Made by a program: the position numbers and the translations under genes. A DNA stretch of 64,000 bases from Trissonchulus latispiculum (lineage: Eukaryota; Nematoda; Enoplea; Enoplida; Ironidae): NCBI GenBank assembly GCA_030248195.1, contig JASAND010027724.1, forward strand, positions 1 through 64,000, given 5' to 3'. Below are positions 10,803 to 23,105 of the stretch, piece by piece. Position 1 is the stretch's first letter. Each line of letters begins with the position of its first letter. The notes under the pieces are model-generated. The model ran no database searches and was not told where the DNA came from. It saw only the letters and a program-made list of their open reading frames with translations.

Positions 10803-11060
10803 TTGGTCTCCTGGATTGTCCTTTCCTACAATTGGGAAGAACTTGGTAAGAGACAACCCATTTGAAACATGACTATTGTCCTCAAAAACTAGTTATTTCT
10901 CTGGACTCCAGCCGTAACTTTTTCCTCCTATCAATCTTGACTTGTTACGTAACCTTACGTAACCGTACTTGTAACCTTAACTCCAGGTTAACTTTTTTTC
11001 TATCAATCTTGACTGATTTTGTTTCGTTTTGTATTATGTGTGTTTTTCTATTAATTTGAG

Positions 11061-12592
11061 GTAATCGAATGGTGTGAGCATCATAAACAGCCCTGCGACG
11101 ATTCGGACTCTGGCCTGGAAAGTCAGGACACGTCCAACGATTCTGATGTTCTTGTACGTCTATTAGCTTAAACATAAAGAAATTCAATTGTAGCTAAGTA
11201 TTGCTTGTAATTAATTTATTTCTTTTTATGCTGTAATCAATGTTGTAGTATGTTGTGTTAATTTTGAGTTGTAATTTTTCTATAATTGGTAAGCAAAGCA
11301 GCATTACGTACATATTTTGTTGATTAGGATTAGCAAGAGTACATAATTCATAAGACTTTCTCCTTATAAATCAGACCCCCCTTGACCTGGCCCCCATACA
11401 TGTACGGGGTCTAACTGGGAGGTTAGAGTCTATGTTAGCATACTATAGTACATGTTAAGCTTGCCGAGGGCCCAACTTGTGTAGCCGGTCTAAGCTTGTA
11501 TGATTTGCACATCTGTGTACAAAATATACAAGCACGAGCCCGATCCCCCGGACTCCGTACGTCTGAGGGGCGAGGTAAGGGGTTCTGATTTAAAGGAGGG
11601 TCAGCCGACAGCGCGCATGTCATACGCTTGTCATTCTCTTATGTACTATGTACTCTTGGTATTATGCCTATTTATTTTTATATTTTCCATACTGTTGCTA
11701 GAGTGTTGTGTGAATGTCTGAGTTTCCATTTTTTTCTATTTTCTATTTTTATCCTTTTTTCAGCGTCGTCGCTCCAGCAGTGGTAGCACAGACAGTGAGG
11801 CGACTGTGGCAGCGGCGTTTGTGAAGGACAGCTGGAGCCAAGCCTATTTTCAGGCCCTGGATAGACCTGCCCTAATGGCGGTTGCATCGGTGCGTCCTTG
11901 ATGTGGTATATATTAACTGGACTGACTATTTGAATTAATTTTGACTAATTTTAATTTTTAATTCAATTTTTACTTATGTTCCTAAGTTGGTTTTCTTGCT
12001 CAAGTTGTAGGGAGAGCGTAATTACTCTCTCTTTCTCTTTTCTTTTCCTTGTCAGTCTAAAACTAGAACATCTGAGAAATAGATTCAAAAAATATTCGCT
12101 GTTCATTAATTTCTACTGCGCACGTCGCATGGGAAGCCCTCGTGCGTGTCACTCGTGCCCCACACTCGGAGCTTCCCACACGGAGTGCGTATAAATCAGT
12201 GAATGCACGCTAAGGTGTGCTATAAAGTATACGTATTCTACCCTTGAGGTCAGGCCTACAATCTGTAGTTAGTATTTTTGTGTATGCGAAACTGTTTAAT
12301 AAATTGTCTCTGCATAATACTCGTTTTGAGTTAAACATTTCGAGTAATTACACAGGGTAATTCTTAATTGCAATTGCAGACCATTTGATTCGTGTGTTTT
12401 TGTATCTCTGTGTTTCAGTTGGCATCAGCGCTGGGCATTCCCGGCCTAGAGGGCGCTCTGGTTCATCACATCGCCAGCCTTCTGACGGGCCAATCCGCTG
12501 AGGCAGTCCAACGTGATTGGGCCGTGGAGCCGGATTTCAATGAACCTGAACTGGAAAAGGTGGTTGGGCCAAAATGGGGGCTATTTCCGTAA
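11061..12592 (+). CDS. SKP1-like: SKP1-like protein, C-terminal three exons
   Basis: Exons 11061-11153, 11764-11889 and 12419-12592 (stop TAA) join in phase 0 and give 130 residues. The first starts VIEWCEHHK, matching the SKP1 BTB/POZ-fold helix (VIQWCTHHK in animals). The second contains DSWSQAYFQALDRPALMAV, the counterpart of WDxxFFxVDQxTLFELI. The third has LGIPGLEGALVHHIASLLTG and DFNEPELEK, corresponding to the helices that bind F-box proteins. SKP1 is the adaptor between cullin-1 and F-box proteins in SCF ubiquitin ligases. The linker between the first and second blocks is long, Ser/Asp-rich and carries RRRSSSG. The canonical WCEEK ending is replaced by WGLFP, which would change the F-box interface. 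The N-terminal ~50 residues were not found; exons may lie upstream of the repeats. AATAAA occurs at 12921 and 13134. Strong divergence suggests a fast-evolving paralogue or a decaying copy. Confidence 0.85.
12118..12236 (+). repeat. dispersed repeat (ACTCGGAGCTTCCC family), copy 1
   Basis: CACTCGTGCC, ACACTCGGAGCTTCCC, TGAATGCA and a TATAAAGTA-like end recur in the same order at 63155-63253. It sits in the last intron of the SKP1-like gene. Function unknown. Confidence 0.7.
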
Positions 12593-13164
12593 ATACCGTA
12601 AAAATTCAAGTTTTTTGCCATCAGTTTTTTAATCCAGTGCCTACGTAATTTAAAGATTAAGATTCGATTTGTATTGCGTTGTATCTGGGAAGCTGTCAGC
12701 CTCTCCGCATTTGCCCAGGCTGGTCGGTTTCTTCCCTTTTAAAATTTTTCAGACTCTCGATTTTTACCCTTTTGAACCAGATTTTTCTTTTTCCATCAAT
12801 ATTTGTCTTGCCACCCCAGCACTTTCAGTTCCGAACTTAAATAGTTTGTTTTCGTGCAGTACTCTATTGGATATAATTTTTTCTAGATTCGAAATGAAAG
12901 TCGATGGTTGAATGCGACAGAATAAACTAGATCTGATCTGTGGAGAATCATTTGTTGTTGTTGTTTGGCTGTGAATCTGTCCTTCTTCTGCGTCATAATA
13001 GCTTTGTTTTGACCTCGCGAAGTGAAAATCTGTTTACCGCACACCTTTTGGCTGTCATCAGATAGCATCTGTACAGTTGTATTCAAGTCTGATTATGTGA
13101 TGTCTTTTCGGGTTTATTGTTTCTTTACTTGTTAATAAAAGCGTTAGTGTTTGGTTTTTGCTAT
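12593..13164 (+). other. 3' flank of SKP1-like gene
   Basis: Downstream of the TAA stop. Candidate polyadenylation signals AATAAA lie at 12921 and 13134. No other gene recognised. Confidence 0.4.
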
Positions 13165-13319
13165 GGGCCTTTTCGTGAAATGGCAGAGTAGAGTAGAGAT
13201 AAAATTAACTGTTTTAGCTCGCTTTAATTCCATTCAAGCTTGAGTTTCCTTCGTTTAACTCATTCATGAAAAGGATCGACCTAATTTTAACTTTACTCTA
13301 CCCTTTCTTGAAAAGGCCC
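13165..13319. mobile_element. small TIR element (GGGCCTTTYC family), copy 2
   Basis: Left end GGGCCTTTTCGTGAAATGGC and right end CTTTCTTGAAAAGGCCC are near-inverse. The interior shares AGAGTAGA and CAAGCTTGAG with 10645-10802. The flanks read CTAT and CTAA, compatible with a TA target duplication but not proof. Confidence 0.7.
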
Positions 13320-13396
13320 TAAGTTTAGCTATATCAGTTGTGATGTGTGTTGTGGTCACGGATTTATCGTTATTAGAGTTATAAGTGTGCATGAAT

Positions 13397-13545
13397 ATGA
13401 TTGTGGTACACCCATTTTGCTGTTGGTACAGTGCACAATTTTGTGGATAGGAAGTCAGCTTAAGTCGTAAGGGGGGGGGGTTGTGGTACACCCATTTCGC
13501 TGTTGGTACAGTGCACAATTTTGTGATAGGAAGTCAGCTTAAGTT
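13397..13545 (+). repeat. tandem duplication, ~84-bp unit
   Basis: The unit with GTGGTACACCCATTT, GCTGTTGGTACAGTGCACAA and AGGAAGTCAGCTTAAGT appears twice in a row, each ending in a G-run. The second copy ends at the TTAA that starts the adjacent foldback. Confidence 0.85.
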
Positions 13546-14223
13546 TTTAGGGGGGGGTCGCCTTTTTTGGGAGATTTTTCGACCTCCGATGTACTCCCAA
13601 TGGGTCCGCGAAACAAGACAAGTGCATTTTGCATAATATTGCTTCTATCGTTCTGTAGAGTCCTTCAAAGAAGACTCCGACATGTGTTAAACATAGGAAA
13701 ATGAAAAAGTTACGCAAAAAAAGTTTGTCCAAAAATTTTTTCGCTGTGTAAGAGACTCAGCTCTGAAATGTTGCACACTTGTTAAGGACATAATCTAGAG
13801 TGCAGCGAGTTACTTTGGTGCTATTCTGTTGAGAATTAGAATTTTGGCAAATTCTTACAGACAGAATTTGTGAAAATTCCTAGTTTGGCTATTTCCAAAA
13901 TTCTAGTTCTCAACAGAATTGTACCAAAGTAACTCGCTGTACTCTACATTATGTCCTTAACAAGTGTACAAAATTTCAGAGCTGAGTCTCTTACACAGCG
14001 AAAAAATTTTTGGACATACTTTTTTAGCGTAACTTTTTTCATTTTCCTATGTTTAACACATGTCGGAGTCACCTTTGAAAGACTCTACAGAACGATAGAA
14101 GCAATATTATACAAAACGCACTTGGCTTGTTTTGCGGACCCATTGGGAGTACAAAATATGTAAAAATGAGCAAAATCGGAGAAAGTCGAAAAGTTGCCCA
14201 AAAAAGCGACCCCCCCCCCTTAA
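13539..14223. mobile_element. foldback (long inverted repeat) bounded by TTAA
   Basis: Arms of ~310 bp (about 13550-13865 and 13900-14219) are near-perfect reverse complements: AGGGGGGGGTCGCC opposite GCGACCCCCCCCC, and matching blocks around CACATGTC, GAGACTCAG and GTAACTCGC. The centre lies near 13885. Both ends carry TTAA (13539-13542 and 14220-14223). No coding frame. The right TTAA is shared with the next element. Confidence 0.88.
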
Positions 14224-15205
14224 GGTGGTGATTCCTTTTGGAGACATCAACTTTGAACCATTGTTACTCAACCATTACTTGGAGTTAAGAAGCCATTTTT
14301 ATATGAAAAGGCAGCGAATTTGCTCTTTCTAATGAGTACAACGAAACTAACCTTAGTTCTTGTAAATTATTTTACGGCATTTTCGAAATAATTTAATCTT
14401 CCAGATTTTTACAGACTAAACTAAATTTTTCGTGAGGCATCGGCCACATCTCTCGATTCCACTATCCAATAGCTGGGGACCCTTTTTTAGTTATTATGAA
14501 ACCGCTCTTCGTTATAAAGAAATTAGCTAAAATGTATGCACAACCTGGATTTTGCCTACCTTTCCCAACTTTGGCAAGCGACCACTTTAGATAGAAAGCA
14601 GCAATCGGGACAACTAAAAAAGGGTCCCTAGGTATTTTAGTGCAAAACACGTCCAGCAAGTGCCAACTATCTAGCTTGCATAGTAAATGCTCTACAATCG
14701 CTGAAAGAAATTTGGTCATGTTTTTGCAAAAACTACATTTTTATGATAGCAGCGTACGGGGTGGCAGTTAGAAGATTATAATGTTACGGATAATCGGTCT
14801 CGACGAGACCTTCAAATTGACACCACTTGTTTAATTTTACGGCTGAAGTAGCTCAAGAAATATCGCATTATTTGATTTCTGCAAAAATGACAAGTTTTCA
14901 ACGCCAAAATAGGAAAATTGACTATATCTAACGATAGCGAAAAGCTAGAAAGATACTTCAAAAAGCAAAAATGTAGAGCTCGACGAGGTCTTTCGACTGA
15001 AGATAATCATAGCTGTACAGCAGCTACCTAACTGTCAAAAATTGACAAAAACCACCCTGAACGGAGACGTCAAAGTTTTGAAGCGGGATTGCGCGGAGGC
15101 TGTTAGAATGCTAAAAGAACTTATTTTGGAATGTTTCACCAAAGTTCATCTTGATTTGAACCGTCAAAAACAATAATATGTGCCCAAAGGGAATCACCAC
15201 CTTAA
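14220..15205 (+). mobile_element. TTAA-bounded ~1-kb element, copy 1
   Basis: Left end TTAAGGTGGTGATTCC followed by TTTTGG; right end CCAAAGGGAATCACCACC then TTAA. The same ends occur at 16051-17012 and 42458-43447. Interior is noncoding but shared, including AAAGTTTTGAAGCGGGATTG and CGACGAGGTC-type blocks. TTAA duplication is known for piggyBac and Kolobok transposons; these ends do not clearly fit either, so the superfamily is undetermined. Confidence 0.85.
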
Positions 15206-16050
15206 ACAAAAAGTGATCACTATTGCTTAATAGAAATAAGTTAAGCTCGATTTAACAAAAAGTCACTTCGACAAAAATTAGCTCGGTCGAGGGCTTAAAT
15301 GACGCCAGTTCCTAAATTGCTAGTTCCACTTGAGCAAACAGGCGGATATATCAACGGCAGGACCATGTAGCTTTTAAAAACGGAAAATAACTGATAACAG
15401 GCAAGCTGTTGCCGCCAAAAATTATCCAAGAATACCTGAAGCTTAAAAATTTCATAGAAAGTCAAGTTTTGTGTCTGAAACTCATTTGTGAAGCCTTTAG
15501 GACGTCAGTGCCGTAGTATCTATTTTTATACCAACAACATCTTTGTGCCAAAGAACAGTGGGGTATATATCCTCCGGTATTTTTGTTACAAACAGTGAGA
15601 ACCTTTGAGTTTGAACAAAAACCTAAACTGGCCGGTTTGTTGGCTCAGCCGAGCGGCCTATTCTGCCCGGTCGACCGGCCGGGTAATGCCAGCCAGCCAG
15701 CTAGCTAGCTACTTGGTCCTCCTGAAATATTCGTTCCCCCACAGCTGTTTTTTCGTTATATTATTTAACTGTAGTAAATTCTTCTTGTGAAGACGATTAA
15801 TTTGATGCTTTTGGTAACATAGTTATTATGTTACACTACATGTACTTACACTAATTACATGACACTAGCAGATTATAATTTGGCATGGGAAAGCGTTGCA
15901 GCATAAACCCAAGAACACACGGCAGAAAAAGGTTTTTCAATTTTTAGTGAGTTTCCATGTTCATTATCTTACTATCAGACAGATCAAACAACATCAAATT
16001 CTAGTTAGGCAAAGCTTTACTTACGCTACGCTCAACCCCAGTGTGCCTTT
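15206..16050. other. spacer between TTAA elements
   Basis: Noncoding. Contains a pair of GCCGG-rich palindromic stretches near 15628-15690 (GGCCGGTT and CGACCGGCCGGG). No gene recognised. Confidence 0.35.
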
Positions 16051-17012
16051 TTAAGGAGGTATTTCCTTTTGGGTACATCAACTTTGACCCGTTATTGCTT
16101 ATTTATCACTGGAAGCAAGCCATCTTAATATCAAATGCTTTTACTGCATTTTAGAAGGCGTATAATTTTCTAGTTTTTTTGCAGACTGAAGTAAATTTTT
16201 TCGTGAGACATCTGTTGTGTCATTCGATACCTCCATCAAATAGCTGGGGTCCCTTTATTAGTTATGAAGTTATGGAGAAATTAGCTGTGCGCAAAATCGA
16301 TTCTGCCTACTTTTATCAACTTTGTCAAGAGACCATTGTAGATGGAAAGCTAAAAGCATCAATCGGAGCAACAAAAAGGTCCCGTGGTATTTTGTGTACA
16401 ACATATCTGCAAAGTGGCAACCATTTAGTTTGCTTACTGCCTACTAAACTCTCCACAATAGCTGGAAAAAGTTGGGTCGAGTTTTTGCAAAAGCCATCCT
16501 TGCAAAGCCAGAGCTAGCAGCAGTGGCCGACGAGAAAGCAATTGGGAGAGGATCATGCGTCTGATAATTGACCTCTATGAGCTTTTCAAATCGACATCCT
16601 TGGTGTAATATTACGGCTATATATTGTAGCTGCAGAAATCATGGATTCTCTTATTTTTGGGAAATGCCAAGTTTTCTACACCAAAAAGCAGAAAATTTGT
16701 CTCACGATGGGGAACCGGTAGACCGATGCTTTCCAGAGTGAAAATACAAAGCTCAGTGAGTCATTAGAGAGCTCATAGAGCTCATTGCTATACCGCTGCT
16801 GAACAACTGTCAGAAATTCGCAAAGGGACAAAAACTGCCCAGAACGGAAATGTCGATTTTTGAATCGGGATACAGTGAAGGGTTGGTTAGAATTCGGCCA
16901 AAGAACTTATTTTGGGCTGTTAGTCAAACTTCAGCTTAATTTGTGGTTGTGGTTAACTTGTGGTTAAAACCAAAACTAAAGGACTAAACTACAAAAGGGA
17001 TCACCATCTTAA
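16051..17012 (+). mobile_element. TTAA-bounded element, copy 2
   Basis: Starts TTAAGGAGGTATTTCCTTTT, ends AGGGATCACCATCTTAA. Internal blocks such as ACATCAACTTTGA near the left end and TTTGAATCGGGAT near the right end align with 14220-15205 in the same orientation. More diverged than copy 1, hence probably older. A 112-codon frame inside is not conserved between copies. Confidence 0.8.
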
Positions 17013-18010
17013 GTTACACAGTTCACAGGACGCAGCCTCCAGAAAAATTACAAGCCCCAGGACCTCCAGAACTTGAGTTTTAAAGCTCATTATCCCCGGC
17101 AAACTTAAATTTATGTAGATAGCTGACGTTCGAATCTCATAAAAAATTAAGGACCCCAATAACCCCAAAGAATCAAAACTAGTTTGTTTTATAGACACGC
17201 ATCAAATATATTCAAGGAGTTAAGAAACCCCAAGAACCCTAATAAAAACTGAAAGTACACACAGCGGTAGATCAAATCTCTACAAAAACTTAAGAACCCC
17301 CTGTAGAATTCACATGGAAAATCAAAGCTCCAAGAAAGAAAAGCAATTAATGGATTTTAGAACGCAGCAAAATTGATTTTTGCCGACATGGACCGCTCGA
17401 ATAATAGGGCTAAAGATCGCAGAACCCAGGGTGCATTTGGCTTCAAATTCTCTGGTGGAAATTTAGTGATATACAGCAGTGCAATGTGAAGGTCTCGAAT
17501 GTAGTCGAATTCTGGGAAAGATCTCAGCCAGTCCAAATTCTTTATCCAAACATTCAGCTCGCAATTCTTCCCACTCTTGTGGCCTTTTCACGACAAGGTT
17601 GAGCAGATACATAGAAAATCAACAGACCGGTTACCAACAATTATATATAGAGACCCGTTCATACTTCGCACGCTGTGTGCGTGGTGCTTTGGTGCTTTTT
17701 GTGTGCTTTCGAATGTTGAGTCGAGCTGAACATTTTGAGTTGTGCTGTTGTGCTGAACCAGTCAAATTCCAATATTTTGACATTTTCCAATAGAAAAAGA
17801 AGGCAGCGAATCAGAAGATACTGAATACGGCATCAAGGAAGACAAGACAAAAAATGATGGAAGATAGGAAAAACGATTGCAACTTAAAAACTATATAAAC
17901 TATCACTAAATACTATTATTAATATTTTGATTTATTGATTGATTTATATATGCATACTACTAACGTTTTCATTTCAGGTTGTTTAATTAACAAATATTTC
18001 TGCTGTTGCT
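17013..18010. other. noncoding spacer
   Basis: Contains repeated phrases such as AAGAACCCC and CCCCA at 17040-17330, but no clean tandem unit. A 104-codon frame at 17479-17793 has no recognisable domain and I do not accept it as a gene. Confidence 0.35.
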
Positions 18011-19006
<996 letters not shown>

Positions 19007-19112
19007 GAATATGTGAACTCAGCCTAGTAAAAACATACCCATAACAAATTTCAGCACATTTCGTCAAGTTGTGCGAAATGTGGGACTGGAGTGGTTCGCT
19101 GAAAACATACGG
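19007..19112 (+). repeat. dispersed fragment: ACATACCCATA family
   Basis: GAACTCAGC, AACATACCCATA, AATTTCAGC and a later GGACTGGAGTGG recur in order at 20341-20440, 44228-44300, 46126-46224 and, inverted, at 45617-45720. It is a fragment of the sequence that forms the large palindrome at 44963-46761. Confidence 0.7.
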
Positions 19113-20340
19113 AATCACTTGCTGTTACAAAACAAACACACGTTCATACCACACTCCTATTAACCTGCTTTCAAAAACTCTACTGAAGCTGGTACAAGTC
19201 GTCATTGAAATTTTAATATTGGCATTTGTTGTTTTCGAACTTACGGCCAGCAACAGTTTATAAACTGAATAATTACACTCATCAGGCGATACGTTTTCCA
19301 TGCGTGCCAAATTCCAGTCAGCTCCACCCATCCCAATAGTTTCCCGGTAATGGAAAGACCTACTTAGCATCCAGGACAACTGATTGCAATGCATACACAA
19401 AGAATCCAATTAATGCAATTATTATGTTTGACATCGAGCAAGTCAGCCAAAAATTATTAAGTTGCAATATATCATAAGTATTTATGAAAAGGACACAGGT
19501 GATCTACATTGTATTAGTCATAACAATTTGAAAATTTGCTTACCCTAAAAATTTTGTTCCAAACAATCTTTATGCTAGTAGAATGCTAACTTGACGGCGT
19601 GTGGCCAATCGAAAGTTGGGATATTGTCCGCTCACCTGAAATAGAAATACTTGAGACTAAAAAGTAAAGACTACGTTAAGTGGAGGATCACATCTTCGCA
19701 AGACATAAGTTTTAAATTTCTAACTACGTTAGTTACTGAGCACACAGAGCAGGTACGGCGACTATTCTATCGGGATTAAGACATTATTAGAACATGTTTC
19801 GACATAGATTCCAAATTGTTTTTGTAAAATTCAATTTGTAGGCTTGGATGACGCCTAAGGAAGTTTGCTTGGGGAGGGTGGATGCGTGCGGTCGGAGTGG
19901 TAGAAATCATAGTTTCACCGGAAATTTTGGTTGGGGGAGGGTGGGTAAACCTTGAAAATTTGGCGGTCGACTCCCGAAATGTGATGGGGAGTACCCCCTC
20001 CAACCCCCCCAAAATTCCGACCTCAGGAAATTCAAAAAATGGCATTAAAACGCAAAATGTTCTGTATTTTAACGCTTTTTTCGTCAAAACAAGACTTGCT
20101 TTTACCGTTTTAGGCGTTTTACACGGTTTTAAAGCGATTTTAAACCAAAATTTGAGGAAAATTTTTCAAAAAATGACCATTTTTTGGCAAAATTAGCTAA
20201 CTTTGGTCCCAAAAAGTGCTGGGGGGGGGTGGTTTGGGGGGGGGTAACCAAAGTGGGGGAGGCGGAGGGATAGTCAAAAAATCTGGGAAGGGGTAAAGTT
20301 GGTCGAAAATTTTGGGGGCGGGAGTACCGGGGCGATATTT
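19113..20340. other. noncoding, with G-run-rich tract
   Basis: Plain AT-rich DNA to about 19850, then G-run-rich, A-run-rich DNA (19870-20330) of the type found inside the miniature elements further on. I could not define its ends. Confidence 0.4.
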
Positions 20341-20440
20341 GAACTCAGCGTGGTCGAAAACATACCCATACCATATTTCAGCTCATTTGATCAAGTTTGG
20401 CGGAATCTGGGCCTGGGGTGGGTTATCCTGAAAAGACCCG
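20341..20440 (+). repeat. dispersed fragment: ACATACCCATA family
   Basis: Nearly the same as 46126-46224, including ATCTGGGCCTGGGGTGGGTT and ATCCTGAAAAGA. It marks a partial copy of the palindrome-arm sequence. Confidence 0.8.
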
Positions 20441-20788
20441 CAAACTTTAATATTAAAACCATTTTTAGAATTTTCTTTAAGTTTATATAATGAATAGTTT
20501 TTAAACCTATGCGTCCCTTGATTACTTACACTTTCCACAAATATAAACTATACTCTTGCAATTAACATGCATGCACATGCAATGCATGCACGTCTACGTT
20601 CTTGTGAATTTAGTTGGTCGAGTGATATTGTGTTAAACAACCAATCATTGTTATTGGGCCAATTCAAAGTTGGGCCAAGTCATACCAAACCATTGTGATA
20701 TATGGTCACAGCTTCTATATATATATATATACGTAGATGTATTGTACGCACTAGCGTAGATAAGGGGGGGCGGGGGGGGGGCGGCCGC

Positions 20789-21316
20789 CATAGGTGTAAG
20801 GTGGAAGGGGGTTGGGGGGGGGTAGCCCCCCTAGCCATTTTTTCAAACCCCCCCCAGAACTTTTTTTTGGGGGGGGGGTCGTCCCCCCCAACCTTGGGGG
20901 GTGGGTGGCGCGAAAAACGGCCAAAAATTGGGTATTTTTAGAGTAAATTTTGCAAAAATTTTCAAAAATGTCCAAATTTTTGGCTTAAAGTGTCTATTAT
21001 TGCGAGGAATACACATTTTTAACTGTATTATGAACTTTCTGACTCATTATTGACCTTATTTTGGACTTGGAAACATGTTGGCAATCAAGTTTTCGAGTTT
21101 AAAAACCATGTCTAATGTCAAAATCACTTCATAGTTGAATGTTCATTGGCATTAGAAACGGCTGAAAATGCGATTTTTGGCATAAAAATTGAAAAAGTTT
21201 TTTGGGGGAGGGTTGTGGGGGTCCTGGGGGGGGTTGGGGGGGGGGTCTCCAGAGGGGGGCCCCCAAAAAAAGTTGGGGGGGAGCCCCCCATTCAGCGATC
21301 CCGATTTACTATATAT
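20789..21316 (-). mobile_element. hAT-like miniature element (CATAGGTGT family), inverted copy
   Basis: Left end CATAGGTGTAAGG; right end reads TTTACTATATATG where TTACACCTATG is expected. The interior (AAAGTGTCTATTATTGCGAG, TGTTGGCAATCAAG) is the reverse complement of 21600-21850. No matching target duplication is seen, so the right end may be altered. Long G-runs next to both ends; no transposase. Confidence 0.65.
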
Positions 21317-21476
21317 GGGTACCACCCCGAGGCCGAAAAACGCCATTTTTAGTGACTTTTAGGCCATTTCTAGTAAAAGTGGGACTTAGAAACTTTTCGC
21401 CAAAACAGGTGAAAAAATGCAAAGTTTGGTCCTATCTTCTGAAAGCTACAGAGTGAAATTAAAAAATCCCCCTCGT

Positions 21477-22012
21477 CATAGGTGTAACGGGGATTTGGGT
21501 TGGGGGGGCCCCCTCCCCCGGAATTTTGGGGGGCCCCCTTTTTAGACCCCCCCAAACCCCCTCTCCCACGACCCCCCCCCAAACCTTCCCAAAAAAGTTT
21601 TTCTATTTTTATGTTCAAAATCGCATTTTCAGCCATTGCTAATGCCAAAAAACATTCAACTATGAAGTAATTTTGACATTAGACAGGGGTTTTAAACTCG
21701 AAAACTTGATTGCCAACATGTTTCTAAGTCTAAAATAAGGTCAATATTGAGCCAGAAAGTCCATAAAACCGTTAAAAACGTGTATTTCTCGCAATAATAA
21801 ACACGTTAAGCCAAAAATTTAGACTTTTTTGAAAAATTTTGCGGAATTTGCCCTAACAATACCCTATTTTTGACCAATTTTTCGCGCCTTCGGCGCGACT
21901 ACCCCCCCCCCAGTTGGGGGGGGCCGGGGGCCCCCAAAAATTTTTTTGGGGGGGGGTTTGTAAAAATGGCTGGGGGGGTTACCCCCCCCACCCCCCCCCA
22001 ATCACACCTATG
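21477..22012 (+). mobile_element. hAT-like miniature element with 8-bp duplication
   Basis: TIRs CATAGGTGT and ACACCTATG flanked by a perfect 8-bp direct repeat, CCCCTCGT, at 21469-21476 and 22013-22020. An 8-bp duplication is the hallmark of hAT transposition. The interior has a GCGCC-TTC-GGCGC hairpin near 21885-21899 and long G- and C-runs. Nonautonomous, 536 bp. Confidence 0.88.
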
Positions 22013-22202
22013 CCCCTCGTTACTTTGTGTGCATTGGCCGAAATATTCAAATAAAATAAACCAAACCGATCTAGCTGCTAGCCTGTGAAAAAAGTCCACC
22101 ACAACCGAAGTGCCAAAATAGCGAAAGTCCGACTTTGGGGCCTTGGCACAGAGCCAAAATTGGCCAGGTGCCAAAATGACCAAAAAAGGTAGCATGGGGG
22201 GA

Positions 22203-22651
22203 CATAGGTGTGGCTGGCGAAAAAAGTGGGGGTGGGGGCTTGCAAAAAGTAGGGTGGGGGGTTTGGCAAAAAAGGGGGAGGGGGGGGTCGAGAAAAAGTC
22301 GATTTGGGGGGAGGGGTAAGCAAAATTTTCGAGGGGGGGGGTCGGCGAAAAATCGGTTTTTCGCTAAAAAGCTGAAAATTTTTCTCAATTTTCAGCTATT
22401 TTTAGCGATTTTTAAGGTAATAAGGCGAATTTTAGCAATTTTTCGCTAATTTTTTGAAAATTTTCGAATTTTTGGCTAAAAATTTGCAAAATTTCAGGAA
22501 GGGGGTTGAAAATTTTTAGGGGGGGGGGTCGGCCGAAGGCCAATTTGGGGGGAGGGGTAGAAAAAATTTTTTAGGGGGGAGGGTCTGCGATCCCTCCATT
22601 TGGGGGGAGGGGTCCCCCCCCCCCCCACCCCCCCCCCCTAACACACCTATG
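22203..22651 (+). mobile_element. hAT-like miniature element with 8-bp duplication
   Basis: TIRs CATAGGTGTG and CACACCTATG flanked by TGGGGGGA at 22195-22202 and 22652-22659. Repeated blocks of (A)n followed by GGGGG, and a GGCC-GAA-GGCC hairpin near 22532. 449 bp, noncoding. Confidence 0.88.
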
Positions 22652-22965
22652 TGGGGGGATACTGTCTACCAACATATAACAGTAGTATTGGACCAAAATG
22701 CCCACAACGTTCCAACACTTTGCTAGAAAATGCACTTCCGAAAAGCGTTATTCACCTAGAAAAAAACCAAACGCAAACTAACTGTTGCCAAGTGCAAAAA
22801 TTTGAAGTTTCGAATTCGAACCAAAAGTATGGTGATACTTGTAGTACTACTCGAGTACTTTACGATGGTAACATTTTTACCCCTCCCGAACCTCTAATTA
22901 GCTGGCACCAGGCCAACACGGTCTCCAAGGGGCCGCGCAGACGCCTTTACACCCATATTATGACA

Positions 22966-22991
22966 TGTAGGGGCGCTATCGCGCCCCTACA
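22966..22991 (+). repeat. hairpin resembling the array-element 3' end
   Basis: Perfect 11-bp stem TGTAGGGGCGC with loop TATC. Same architecture and position relative to a CATATTAT phrase as the terminal hairpin of the array elements (stem ATAGGGGTCGC, loop TGCC). Probably the 3' end of a related element whose body is not recognisable. Confidence 0.6.
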
Positions 22992-23026
22992 TAATACAAT
23001 AACTTCTAACTCTTCATTTTCAATTA

Positions 23027-23105
23027 TTTAAATTCTTTGAATGGCTTTGAATCTCTTCTTGATTGTACAAAACCATTTATATACGTACGTACAATACATC
23101 TATAT
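23027..23105 (+). repeat. fragment of palindrome-arm family
   Basis: AATTCTTTGAATGG, CTTGATTGTACAAA, CCATTTATAT and CAATACATCTATATA match 46490-46565 in order. Confidence 0.65.

Noticed and set aside
16179..16517. 112-codon frame as a possible transposase remnant
   Set aside because: It lies inside a TTAA element, but the corresponding regions of the other copies do not keep the frame open and no DDE-type motif is visible.
20702..22449. Gly/Pro-rich open frames
   Set aside because: They come from G- and C-runs in hAT-like miniature elements and appear on both strands.
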